A stretch of 12,820 nucleotides of DNA from VFJZ01 sp038321545 (GTDB taxonomy: Bacteria; Actinomycetota; Thermoleophilia; Gaiellales; F1-60-MAGs149), in the NCBI GenBank assembly GCA_038321545.1, contig JBBQFB010000106.1, forward strand, positions 1 to 12,820, read 5' to 3'. Shown piece after piece: positions 6,764-12,629 of this stretch. The stretch's first letter is position 1. Every line of letters starts with the position of its first letter. Under the pieces are notes generated by a model, which did not search any database, was not told where the DNA came from, and was given only the letters and a program-made list of their open reading frames with translations. Made by a program: the position numbers and the translations under genes.

Positions 6764-7111
6764 TCATCGCTGGCGCCGCGCACCGATCAGCGCCAGCAGC
6801 ACCCGCCGGCCGACGAGCACCAGGCCCAGGAAGACGATCGCGACCACGATGAACGCCGGCGCGATACCGCGGTCGGTCGCGACGCGCAGCAGCAGCGCGA
6901 TCGGGATCGCGACCACGAGCGCACCGAGCGCCGCGACGGCTGCCCGCGGCCGCCGGTCGAGCCGCGTTGCGAACCACGCGATCGTCCAGCCGGCCACGAA
7001 CGGCCACGCCACCTCGAGCACGCCCGCGATGGACGACCCCTCGTCGTGATTGCGACGACCGAGGATCGCGAACAGCACGATCGCGGCGACATCGACGGCG
7101 AAGATCCGCAC
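6764..7111 (-). CDS. DUF3054 family integral membrane protein
   Basis: The 115-residue product has four predicted transmembrane helices, near 4-16, 27-47, 56-76 and 84-108. The sequence GRRNHDEGSSIAGVLEVAWP (residues 18-37) followed by FVAGW, and the later APAFIVVAIVFLGLVLVG, are the signature pattern of DUF3054, a small actinobacterial family of unknown function. The start is GTG at 7111, without a visible Shine-Dalgarno. It ends at 6764, 13 bp from the convergently transcribed oxidoreductase. Its upstream side begins 19 bp from the 22-bp-phased repeat array shared with rsgA. Confidence 0.85.
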   Translation of the reverse strand: MRIFAVDVAAIVLFAILGRRNHDEGSSIAGVLEVAWPFVAGWTIAWFATRLDRRPRAAVAALGALVVAIPIALLLRVATDRGIAPAFIVVAIVFLGLVLVGRRVLLALIGARRQR

Positions 7112-7130
7112 GGGGGCAGTCTAGGTTCGG

Positions 7131-7208
7131 GTGCAAGTGCACGGGGCGATCGGTGCAAGTGCACCGAGAGGTTCGTGCACTTGCACGGCGCAGCCCGTGC
7201 ACTTGCAC
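7131..7208. repeat. 22-bp-phased pseudo-palindrome array, locus 2, four units
   Basis: Four 12-bp units begin at 7131, 7153, 7175 and 7197, exactly 22 bp apart with 10-bp spacers. The first two read GTGCAAGTGCAC, the last two GTGCACTTGCAC (its reverse complement), so the whole 78-bp block is an inverted repeat centred at about 7169. The second unit extends to CGGTGCA/TGCACCG (7151-7166). The block lies between the divergent DUF3054 and rsgA genes, and related units occur at 694-796. Spacing of two helical turns would put all units on one DNA face. Confidence 0.9.
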
Positions 7209-7265
7209 GAGAGTCTCCACGCGCCCCGGCGCAAGAAGCGCCACGTCGGGAGGTCCGCGGCCATC

Positions 7266-7299
7266 CGCCAATTGCACGGTGCGCCCCGTGCACTTGGAA
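7266..7299. repeat. 22-bp-phased pseudo-palindrome pair, locus 2, third pair
   Basis: CCAATTGCACGG (7268-7279) and CCGTGCACTTGG (7286-7297) form an inverted repeat with one mismatch and a 6-nt loop. In the 12-bp register the units start at 7266 and 7288, again 22 bp apart. The pair lies 57 bp beyond the four-unit block and ends about 23 bp before the probable rsgA -10, so it falls in the rsgA promoter region. Confidence 0.8.
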
Positions 7300-7321
7300 T
7301 TCCCCCCGCCCACACCCCCCG

Positions 7322-7327
7322 TACACT
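7322..7327 (+). promoter_or_regulatory. Probable rsgA -10 element, near-leaderless
   Basis: TACACT lies 8 bp before the GTG start of rsgA, so transcription should begin within a few bases of the start codon. This fits a leaderless mRNA, which is common in actinomycetes. No good -35 is seen at the expected distance; the repeat unit at 7288-7299 covers that neighbourhood. Confidence 0.4.
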
Positions 7328-7335
7328 CCTGGTCC

Positions 7336-8256
7336 GTGACCTCCCGGACTTTCGTGGGCCGCGGACGCGTCGTCGCTATCGGCGGCGGGATGGCCGCCGT
7401 CCGGGTCGATGGCGAGGAGCGCGTTGCGAAGCTCGCCGGCCGGCTGCGGGGGCGGTTCCGGCCGGTGGCGGGGGACGAGGTCGACGTGACGGTGATGGAC
7501 GACGGCACCGCCCGGATCGACCGGATCGACGATCGGCGGACGCAGCTCGTCCGGGCGCAGCGGCTCGGGCGGGGCGATCAGGTGCTGGTCGCGAACGCCG
7601 ACGTGCTGATCGTCGTGGCGGCAGCGGCGGATCCGCCGCTGCGGCGGGGGCTGATCGACCGGCTGCTAGTCGCGGCGTGGGCGGGGGAGATGGAGGCTGC
7701 GATCGTGATCACCAAGGCCGACCTTGCCCCCCTGGCGGAGGAGCCGCCCGCGCAGGTGCTCGCGGCGTACGCCGATCTCGGGTATCCGGGCGCGCTCGTC
7801 GATGCGCGGTCGGCCGAGGGGGCGAGCGCCGTTCGCTCGCTGATCGGCGGTCGTCTGGCCGCCTTCGCCGGGCACTCGGGGGTCGGCAAGTCGACGCTGG
7901 TGAACTCTGTCACCGGCGGGACGCAGGCGACGGGCGCCGTGAACGACGTGATCGGCCGTGGACGGCACACGACCACCGCTGCCCGGCTCATCCACGGCAT
8001 CGGCATCGAGATCATCGATACGCCGGGCATCCGCGGATTCTCGCCCGCCGGGCTCGACGTGCGCGAGTTGCCGTTCGCGTTCCCGGAGATCGCCGAGGCG
8101 GCGGCGCTGTGCCGCTTCCGGACGTGCCTGCACATCGGCGAGGCGGGCTGCGCGGTCGAGACGGCCGTCGACCCCGAACGCCTCGCGAGCTATCGCAAGC
8201 TGCTCGCCGAGCTCCGCGGCGAGTCCCCGCCCGAGGACGACCCCCCGGAGGGGTGA
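7336..8256 (+). CDS. rsgA: Ribosome small-subunit-dependent GTPase A
   Basis: RsgA is a circularly permuted GTPase that checks and matures the 30S ribosomal subunit. The 306-residue product has an N-terminal OB-fold (about 5-65), then G4 TKAD at 126-129 before the P-loop GHSGVGKST at 179-187, switch I RGRHTTT at 208-214 and G3 DTPG at 228-231. This G4-G1-G3 order is the family signature. The C-terminal zinc ligands C259, C264, H266 and C272 (CRFRTCLHIGEAGC) are all present. The start is GTG 7336, just ahead of TFVGRGRVVAI, where the OB-fold should begin; it appears leaderless. The frame is open upstream, but that part lies in repeats. The 73-residue gene follows after 34 bp. Confidence 0.94.
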   Translation: MTSRTFVGRGRVVAIGGGMAAVRVDGEERVAKLAGRLRGRFRPVAGDEVDVTVMDDGTARIDRIDDRRTQLVRAQRLGRGDQVLVANADVLIVVAAAADPPLRRGLIDRLLVAAWAGEMEAAIVITKADLAPLAEEPPAQVLAAYADLGYPGALVDARSAEGASAVRSLIGGRLAAFAGHSGVGKSTLVNSVTGGTQATGAVNDVIGRGRHTTTAARLIHGIGIEIIDTPGIRGFSPAGLDVRELPFAFPEIAEAAALCRFRTCLHIGEAGCAVETAVDPERLASYRKLLAELRGESPPEDDPPEG

Positions 8257-8290
8257 CGCCGGCCCGCCACGCCTGGCCGATGCTGATCAC

Positions 8291-8512
8291 GTGACCGTGC
8301 AGCCCGCAGGAAGCGCGCTCGACCTGCTCGCGGCAGGTCTCGGTCAGGCGCGGGCCGCCATGGATGACGCGGCCCACTCGATCGCGCGGGCCCCGTTCGA
8401 TGTCGACGCGATCCTCGACCTCAGCACCGCCGCGCTCGGCTTCACGGCCATGGCGCGTGCCATCCGCGTCGTAGCCGACACGCAGAGTTCGCTGATCGAC
8501 ACGCTCGCCTGA
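8291..8512 (+). CDS. 73-aa protein resembling the C-terminal helix of flagellar rod/hook proteins
   Basis: The frame from GTG 8291 to TGA 8512 encodes 73 residues, rich in alanine and helical. Residues about 35-72 (FDVDAILDLSTAALGFTAMA followed by RAIRVVADTQSSLIDTL) resemble the flagellar basal-body rod C-terminal motif of FlgC, FlgE and FlgG: a 'V...lvdL..A...F.AN..vi...d.....LL' pattern of two helices that form the D0 coiled coil. Only the C-terminal half of that domain would be present, with no N-terminal partner. The start codon lacks a clear ribosome-binding site, and GTG 8297 is an alternative. The flagellin genes 3 kb away make a flagellar role plausible. The stop lies 10 bp from the convergent regulator-like gene. 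The coding call is fair, the flagellar link inferred from pattern. Confidence 0.6.
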   Translation: MTVQPAGSALDLLAAGLGQARAAMDDAAHSIARAPFDVDAILDLSTAALGFTAMARAIRVVADTQSSLIDTLA

Positions 8513-8522
8513 GCGCGTTCTG

Positions 8523-8933
8523 TCAGCCGAGCAGGTTTCGGATCTGGTCGATCCGGGCCCCGCTGTCGCGGAGGTCGCGCGCCTCCTGGTCGAGCGCGCG
8601 GAGGTGGCTGCCGAGCGCGTCGATCGCGCGGTGGGCGGCCGCGATCAGCTCGTCCGTGTCGGTCGCCGGCGCGCGTCGCGGCCTGCCGGGCCCTCGCTTC
8701 GGCGCAGCCGCGCCCGCTGTGTCGGGCGAGCGCCGCTTGCGCGGGCGCTGACGCACACCCCCGCCATCGGGCATCTCGCGCGCGACGCGGTAGAACGCCG
8801 TCGCGACCGTCGCCGGCGTCCGCTCCGACTCCTCCGCGACCTTTGCGAACGCCGCCGATCGCGACATGCCGTCGTTCACCAGCGCCGTCACCTGTTCGAA
8901 CGTCGCCTTGCCGATCGTCCCGCGTTCAGCCAT
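8523..8933 (-). CDS. Putative DNA-binding protein: HTH-like domain, AT-hook linker, coiled coil
   Basis: The 136-residue protein has three parts. Residues about 5-52 (KATFEQVTALVNDGMSRSAA, then FAKVAEESERTPATVATAFY) look like a helix-turn-helix, with 'MSRSAAFAKVAEE' and 'TPATVATAFYRVAR' as the paired helices. Residues about 58-90 are basic and proline-rich, with PRKRR and the AT-hook-like PKRGPGRPRR, whose GRP core binds the minor groove of AT-rich DNA. Residues about 93-136 form a helical, probably coiled-coil tail. ATG 8933 is chosen because GAGGAG lies 9 nt upstream; a longer frame from 9041 would cover the palindrome at 8956-8972 and looks less likely. It is transcribed divergently from the lipoprotein. 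I recognise no named family. A nucleoid-associated or transcriptional role is inferred. Confidence 0.75.
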   Translation of the reverse strand: MAERGTIGKATFEQVTALVNDGMSRSAAFAKVAEESERTPATVATAFYRVAREMPDGGGVRQRPRKRRSPDTAGAAAPKRGPGRPRRAPATDTDELIAAAHRAIDALGSHLRALDQEARDLRDSGARIDQIRNLLG

Positions 8934-8955
8934 GGAAGCCCGCTCCTCGATCCGG

Positions 8956-8972
8956 GGGACCAGATCGGTCCC
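8956..8972. promoter_or_regulatory. Operator-like inverted repeat GGGACC-N5-GGTCCC
   Basis: A perfect 6-bp inverted repeat with a 5-bp centre lies in the divergent region, 22 bp upstream of the start of the DNA-binding-like gene. Size, symmetry and position suit a dimeric regulator site, possibly for autoregulation. No direct evidence exists. Confidence 0.4.
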
Positions 8973-9061
8973 GCACTCCTGATTCTGCATCTGGTGCCGG
9001 TCCTCCTTGCACCACGCGCTATGAATGAGAGGTGCATCCACCCGGAAGGAGACGTCTTTCC

Positions 9062-10024
9062 ATGCGACGTCCGATCATCCTCACAGCCTGCGCCCTCGCG
9101 CTCGTCGTCGCCGGCTGCGGCGGCAGCGACAAGAAGAGTTCCCCTGCGGCGCCGGCGAGCAGCGGCAGCGCCGCGGCCAGTGGCGACGCCTCCGCCGGCG
9201 GCCTGTTCGCGAACCTGAAGCAGTCCGAGGGCCCCGCGAGCCTCGACCTGGCGCTGACCATCAAGCTGGACGGCGTTCCGGCCGCTGCCGGCGCTGCGGG
9301 CGCGCTGCTCACGCAGCCGATCTCGCTGAAGCTGAAGGGCGTGTCCGACAGCGCGGCGAAGGCGTCCGACGTGGACATCGCGCTCGACCTCGGCGCCCTC
9401 GCGCTGAACGCGAAGCTGCTCACCGCCGGCGGCAAGAGCTGGCTCCAGTACGACGACTCGTGGTACGTGCTCGACACCGCGCAGCTGGCAGGCGCCGCCG
9501 GCGGCGTCACGGGCAGCCCGACCACGACCGCTCCCAGCGTCGACACCGCGAAGATCAAGTCGGTCCTGGCCGACCCCTCGAAGTTCTTCAAGAACTCGAA
9601 GAAGGTCGGCGACGAGAAGGTCGGCGACGTCGAGACCGAGCACATCACCGGCACGCTCGACGTCGCCAAGGCGCTCGACTCCGTCAAGCAGCTCGGCGGC
9701 TCGGCCGGCGGTGGCGTCAGCCCCGCGCAGGCGCAGCAGCTCACTGACGCGTTCAAGGATCCGACGGTCGACGTCTGGATCGGCAAGGATGACCGCGTCG
9801 TGCACCGCCTCGCCTTCAAGATCAACGGCGACTTCACCAACGTCGCCGACGCGCAGGGGCTAAAGGGCCTCGCCGTCGACCTCGACGCCACGATGCTGCC
9901 CGCCGACTCCCCGACGATCACGCCGCCCGCCAACGCGAAGAGCTCCCAGGAGCTGCTGGCGGCGGTGCTCGGCGGCTTCGGCCCGGCCCTCGGCCTCGGC
10001 GGCCTGCCGACCGCGACCGGATGA
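9062..10024 (+). CDS. Secreted lipoprotein, LppX/LprG-like
   Basis: The 320-residue product begins with a lipoprotein signal peptide: a basic start (MRRP), a hydrophobic core and the lipobox VAGC, with the lipidated cysteine at 19. A Ser/Ala/Gly-rich linker (about 20-50) follows. The mature part alternates beta-strand-like segments, with the pattern 'LLTAGGKSWLQYDDSWYVLD', then 'KVGDEKVGDVETEHITGTLD' and 'VDVWIGKDDRVVHRLAFKI', as in the LppX/LprAFG group, whose members carry lipids across the cell wall in mycobacteria, and in related actinobacterial lipoproteins. ATG 9062 is preceded by GGAAGGAG. The stop codon overlaps the next gene's start (ATGA), so the two are coupled. The lipoprotein call is secure; the LppX/LprG relationship is pattern-based. 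Confidence 0.85.
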   Translation: MRRPIILTACALALVVAGCGGSDKKSSPAAPASSGSAAASGDASAGGLFANLKQSEGPASLDLALTIKLDGVPAAAGAAGALLTQPISLKLKGVSDSAAKASDVDIALDLGALALNAKLLTAGGKSWLQYDDSWYVLDTAQLAGAAGGVTGSPTTTAPSVDTAKIKSVLADPSKFFKNSKKVGDEKVGDVETEHITGTLDVAKALDSVKQLGGSAGGGVSPAQAQQLTDAFKDPTVDVWIGKDDRVVHRLAFKINGDFTNVADAQGLKGLAVDLDATMLPADSPTITPPANAKSSQELLAAVLGGFGPALGLGGLPTATG

Positions 10025-10872
10025 CCGATCCACGCACTCCGCTCCGGGCGGCGTGCGTGCAGCTGAACGCTGCCCGCCCGCTCGACGACGTCCTGGCAAC
10101 CGCCGGCGCGCTCGTCGAGCGGGCGGTCGCAGCGGGCGCGACGCTGGTCGTGCTACCCGAGAAGTGGAACGCGATCGGCCCGAAGGAGCGGATGCTCGAG
10201 GCCGGCGAGGACCTGTCCGGACCGACCGTCGCGGCGATGCAGGGCTGGGCGGCGCAGCACGGCATCTGGCTCGTCGGCGGCTCCATCTCGGAGCGCCTGG
10301 ACGGCGAGAACCGGATCCGCAACCTGTCGCTCGCGTTCGATCCGGCCGGCTCGCTGGTCGGCGCTTACCGCAAGCTCCACATGTTCGACGTCGAGGTGGA
10401 TGGCCGCGCGGTGCGCGAATCGACCACCGACTGTCCCGGCGAGGAGCTCACCATCGCGGAGCTCGGCGGGTGGCCCGTCGGGCTGACCGTCTGCTACGAC
10501 CTCCGCTTCCCGGAGCTGTACCGCGCGCTCGCCGTGGCGGGTGCCGAGGTGTTCACGGTGCCTGCCGGGTTCATGCTCCACACCGGCCGCGATCACTGGG
10601 AGATCCTGCTGCGGGCGCGAGCGATCGAGAACGGCGCGTACGTGATTGCCCCGAACCAGCACGGCTCCTGGGACGGGAACCGCATGTTCGGGCGCTCGAT
10701 GATCGTCGATCCGTGGGGCGTCGTGATCGCGAACGCGTCGGACGGCGACGGCATCTGCGTCGCCGATCTCGAACCTGCCCGAGTCGACGCCTCACGGCGC
10801 CAGCTGCCCGTCTTGCAGCACCGCCGGCCCGAGGTCTACGACCTCGGGGTCGGCACCAGCCTGACCGTCTAG
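10021..10872 (+). CDS. Carbon-nitrogen hydrolase (nitrilase superfamily), Nit1/Nit2-like amidase
   Basis: The 283-residue enzyme has the complete catalytic triad of the superfamily: E47 (VVLPEKWN), K118 (YRKLHMFDVEV) and C158 (TVCYDLRFPELYR). The motif YRKLHMFDV and the CYDLRFPE loop are those of the Nit1/Nit2 branch, which includes omega-amidases and the deaminated-glutathione repair amidase. Later features, RARAIENGAYVIAPNQHG and GRSMIVDPWG, also fit. It starts at ATG 10021, which shares four bases (ATGA) with the stop of the lipoprotein gene. Its TAG (10870-10872) shares the CTAG tetranucleotide with the stop of the convergent small gene. The exact substrate is not determined by sequence. 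Confidence 0.92.
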   Translation: MTDPRTPLRAACVQLNAARPLDDVLATAGALVERAVAAGATLVVLPEKWNAIGPKERMLEAGEDLSGPTVAAMQGWAAQHGIWLVGGSISERLDGENRIRNLSLAFDPAGSLVGAYRKLHMFDVEVDGRAVRESTTDCPGEELTIAELGGWPVGLTVCYDLRFPELYRALAVAGAEVFTVPAGFMLHTGRDHWEILLRARAIENGAYVIAPNQHGSWDGNRMFGRSMIVDPWGVVIANASDGDGICVADLEPARVDASRRQLPVLQHRRPEVYDLGVGTSLTV

Positions 10873-11234
10873 AGGGCGCGCCGGAGGATCGCCGACCGCG
10901 CCAGGTGCGGCTCGCCGATCCGCGCGACGACGATCCGGAACGAGCAGCTCCTGCCCGCCAGCCGCTTCGGGTAGCGCCACGTGATCGTCGCGGACGCCGG
11001 TCCGCGCGTGATCGTGCGAGCCGTCAGCCAGCGCGCGCCGCAGCGGTACCGGAGCGTCGTGCGGTAGAGCCGGTCGAGTACCTGGCTCGCGTCGTCGGCG
11101 ACGATCGTGCTCGCGCGCGCCACGTGTGCGTGCCGGTCGACCACGACATCGGCCGCCATCACGGTGACGGGGCGGCCCGCCGAGGCGACGGGTGCGAACA
11201 CGCAGAGCACGAGAACGGCTGCCAGTACCCGCAT
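10869..11234 (-). CDS. Small secreted protein of unknown function, 121 aa
   Basis: The frame from ATG 11234 encodes a Sec-type signal peptide (MRVLAAVLVLCVFAPVASAG, cleavage likely after ASA at about residue 19) and a mature domain of about 100 residues. An AGGA ribosome-binding site lies 5 bp upstream, so the longer frame from 11438 is not needed; it would also run across the flagellin remnant. The mature part contains two cysteines, C65 and C97, that could form one disulfide, and strand-like segments such as SATITWRYPKR and CSFRIVVARIG. No known family is recognised. The TAG stop at 10869-10871 overlaps the stop of the amidohydrolase tail to tail, so expression of the two may interfere. Confidence 0.75.
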   Translation of the reverse strand: MRVLAAVLVLCVFAPVASAGRPVTVMAADVVVDRHAHVARASTIVADDASQVLDRLYRTTLRYRCGARWLTARTITRGPASATITWRYPKRLAGRSCSFRIVVARIGEPHLARSAILRRAL

Positions 11235-11280
11235 GGTTCCTGGATCGGCCGGGTCGCCGTGGCTGCCGACGCCCATCCGG

Positions 11281-11352
11281 GGGAACCTGCCTGCCAAGAC
11301 GAAGAACGTGCTCTCGCTGCTCCGCGGCGCCACCGTTCGCGCCCGCCCCTGA
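11281..11352 (+). pseudogene. Remnant of a flagellin C-terminus
   Basis: Plus-strand codons 11281-11328 read GNLPAKTKNVLSLLRG. The last eight residues, NVLSLLRG, are identical to the end of the complete flagellin downstream. Over the last 27 bases (11302-11328 against 12346-12372) 24 are identical. The stop is lost, and the frame runs on for seven codons to TGA 11350-11352. No further flagellin sequence can be recognised upstream, where the signal-peptide gene begins on the other strand. This is the sort of trace left when one copy of a tandem flagellin array decays. The match is short, so chance or codon bias cannot be excluded. Confidence 0.45.
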
Positions 11353-11390
11353 TCCGGCTGAAGCGTCCCCTCGTGGCGGGCCTTTTGTTG
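11341..11390 (+). terminator. Possible terminator after the flagellin remnant
   Basis: GCCCGCC (11341-11347) is perfectly complementary to GGCGGGC (11375-11381), and CTTTTGTTGT follows the second arm. The 27-nt loop is long, so the hairpin is weaker than the one after the complete flagellin. Confidence 0.35.
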
Positions 11391-11453
11391 TCCTGTAATC
11401 CCTTTGGTAGAAGCAGGAAATACGAGTACGACTTTCAAGTTGTACGAATACGC

Positions 11454-11480
11454 TAAAGGAACTTGCAGAACGTCCGATAC
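11454..11480 (+). promoter_or_regulatory. Sigma-28 (FliA/SigD) type promoter of flagellin 1
   Basis: TAAA (11454-11457), a 15-bp spacer and TCCGATAC (11473-11480) closely match the flagellar sigma consensus TAAA-N15-GCCGATAA. The same layout precedes flagellin 2, where the block TTGCAGAAxGTCCGA is also shared. Transcription should start near 11487, leaving a leader of about 80 nt. Confidence 0.8.
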
Positions 11481-11488
11481 AAAAGGTG

Positions 11489-11507
11489 CGTCGGTTGATC
11501 GCCGACG
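11489..11507 (+). promoter_or_regulatory. Leader hairpin of flagellin 1
   Basis: CGTCGG (11489-11494) pairs with CCGACG (11502-11507) around a 7-nt loop, at the very start of the predicted transcript. GGA-containing motifs follow (CAGGAG, ACAGGA), which could add further CsrA-type sites. Confidence 0.45.
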
Positions 11508-11548
11508 ATGATCAGGAGCACAGGACGCCCCGCCGGAAGGCCGGGCCG

Positions 11549-11566
11549 GAGATCAAGGAGGATCTC
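11549..11566 (+). promoter_or_regulatory. Ribosome-binding-site hairpin of flagellin 1, candidate CsrA site
   Basis: GAGATC-AAGGAG-GATCTC is a perfect 6-bp stem whose 6-nt loop is the Shine-Dalgarno itself, ending 2 bases before the ATG. CAAGGAxG matches the CsrA recognition core (CARGGAxG) presented in a hairpin loop, which is how CsrA binds and blocks translation. The identical 18 bases lie before flagellin 2. The hairpin is seen; CsrA binding is inferred. Confidence 0.65.
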
Positions 11567-11568
11567 AG

Positions 11569-12375
11569 ATGTCCCTTCGCGTGAACACGAATGTCGAGGC
11601 GTTCAACGCCCACCGCAATCTCTTCAACACGTCGATGGCGCTGTCGAAGTCGATGGAGAAGCTCTCGTCGGGCCTGCGCATCAACCGCGCGGCCGACGAC
11701 GCCGCCGGCCTGGCGATCTCCGAGGGCATGCGGGCACAGATCCGCGGCACGGCGCAGGCCAGCCGCAACGCGCAGGACGGCATCTCGATGGTGCAGACGG
11801 CAGAAGGCGCGCTGAACGAGATGCACTCGATCCTGCAGCGCGTCCGGGAGCTCGCCATCCAGTGGTCGAACGGCACGCTGTCGACCTCTGACCAGGCCAA
11901 GATTGGCGCAGAGGTCACGCAGCTGACGGCGGAGCTGGTACGGATCCGCGACTCGGCCACCTTCAACGGCATCACCCTGTTCGGGGCGTCGACGCCGACG
12001 ATCGTGACCCTGCAGGTCGGTGCAAACGGCAACATCGACTCGGCCAGCAACACGAACCGTGTCGGCGTCACGCTCGTCGCGCTCTCGTTCTCGACGGTCT
12101 CGATGGACGTCAGCCAGATCGATACGGCGCTGAGCAGCGTCTCGCAGGCCCGGTCTGACCTCGGTGCCGTCCAGAACCGGCTTGAGCACGCGGTCGCCAA
12201 CCTCGGCGTCTACCAGGAGAACCTGACGGCGTCGGAGTCGCGGATCCGCGACGTGGACGTGGCCCAGGAGATGGTCAACTTCACGCGGCTGCAGATCCTC
12301 TCGCAGTCCGGCACCGCGATGCTGGCCCAGGCCAACCAGGGTGCACAGAACGTGCTGTCGCTGCTGCGCGGCTAG
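11569..12375 (+). CDS. Flagellin, short D0-D1 type
   Basis: The 268-residue flagellin is the filament subunit, exported through the flagellar type III apparatus. The N-terminal D0/D1 region (MSLRVNTNVEAFNAHRNL, EKLSSGLRINRAADDAAGLA, ISEGMRAQIRG) and the C-terminal D1/D0 region (ALSSVSQARSDLGAVQNRLE, SRIRDVDVAQEMVNFTRLQI, then NVLSLLRG) are complete. The middle section (about 130-190) is short, with no room for D2 or D3 domains. The gene has its own sigma-28 type promoter, a ribosome-binding-site hairpin and a strong terminator, so it is monocistronic. A second copy follows 254 bp later. Identification is secure; fliC/hag naming is not resolved by sequence alone. Confidence 0.97.
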   Translation: MSLRVNTNVEAFNAHRNLFNTSMALSKSMEKLSSGLRINRAADDAAGLAISEGMRAQIRGTAQASRNAQDGISMVQTAEGALNEMHSILQRVRELAIQWSNGTLSTSDQAKIGAEVTQLTAELVRIRDSATFNGITLFGASTPTIVTLQVGANGNIDSASNTNRVGVTLVALSFSTVSMDVSQIDTALSSVSQARSDLGAVQNRLEHAVANLGVYQENLTASESRIRDVDVAQEMVNFTRLQILSQSGTAMLAQANQGAQNVLSLLRG

Positions 12376-12391
12376 TCCGCACCACTTCTGG

Positions 12392-12436
12392 AAAGGGCCA
12401 GGGCCGTCTTCGGACGGCTCTGGCCCTTTCTCGTTC
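12392..12436 (+). terminator. Strong intrinsic terminator of flagellin 1
   Basis: AAAGGGCCAGGGCCGTC (12392-12408) pairs with 12413-12429 around a TTCG tetraloop, with one G-U pair in a 17-bp stem. The stem closes on TTT and is followed by CTCGTTC. It ends about 23 bp before the -35 of the next promoter. Confidence 0.92.
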
Positions 12437-12458
12437 TACTGCGTTTGTATTGTTTTGC

Positions 12459-12485
12459 TAAGGTAATTTGCAGAATGTCCGACAA
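12459..12485 (+). promoter_or_regulatory. Sigma-28 type promoter of flagellin 2
   Basis: TAAG (12459-12462), a 15-bp spacer and TCCGACAA (12478-12485) repeat the layout of the first flagellin promoter with a slightly weaker match. The spacer end TTGCAGAA and the following GTCCGA are shared with the first copy. The leader from about 12492 to 12629 is longer, roughly 138 nt. Confidence 0.7.
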
Positions 12486-12534
12486 TGTATGTACAGCGTC
12501 GAAAGGTCACGGAGGTGACTCTGAAAGCGACGTG

Positions 12535-12548
12535 ACGAGCCGGCTCGT
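12535..12548. promoter_or_regulatory. Palindrome in the flagellin 2 leader
   Basis: ACGAGCCGGCTCGT is a perfect 14-bp palindrome. It lies in the part of the leader that has no counterpart before flagellin 1. It may fold as part of a larger leader structure or serve as a protein site. Confidence 0.35.
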
Positions 12549-12610
12549 TGAGACCGGCGAACCGTTGCACGACCTGGTGGCAGGAGGCCGCCGGGGTTCG
12601 GTCAAAGCCC

Positions 12611-12628
12611 GAGATCAAGGAGGATCTC
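12611..12628 (+). promoter_or_regulatory. Ribosome-binding-site hairpin of flagellin 2, candidate CsrA site
   Basis: The same 18 bases as before flagellin 1 (GAGATC, loop AAGGAG, GATCTC) sit one base before the ATG at 12630. Outside this block and the promoter, the two leaders have diverged strongly, so the hairpin appears to be kept by selection or by recent conversion. Confidence 0.65.
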
Positions 12629-12629
12629 A

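Larger units (their letters stand above)
11235..11568. other. 334-bp gap without an intact gene, upstream of the complete flagellin
   Basis: The gap holds, in order: the 5' side of the small secreted-protein gene, the flagellin remnant, a possible terminator, an AT-richer stretch (about 11386-11460), a sigma-28 type promoter and a leader of about 80 nt with two hairpins. The main parts are listed separately. I see no protein-coding frame that merits a call. Confidence 0.6.

Noticed and set aside
7131..7299. CRISPR-like array
   Set aside because: Units are 12 bp with 10-bp spacers and mixed orientation, unlike CRISPR repeats of 23 bp or more with longer unique spacers. No cas genes are present.
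9001..9030. Lipoprotein promoter with TATGAA as -10
   Set aside because: TATGAA at 9020-9025 is plausible, but no -35 at normal spacing supports it, so it was not listed as a feature.
10053..11456. 467-codon plus-strand frame overlapping the amidohydrolase
   Set aside because: It is out of frame with the catalytic-triad-bearing amidohydrolase and very arginine-rich.
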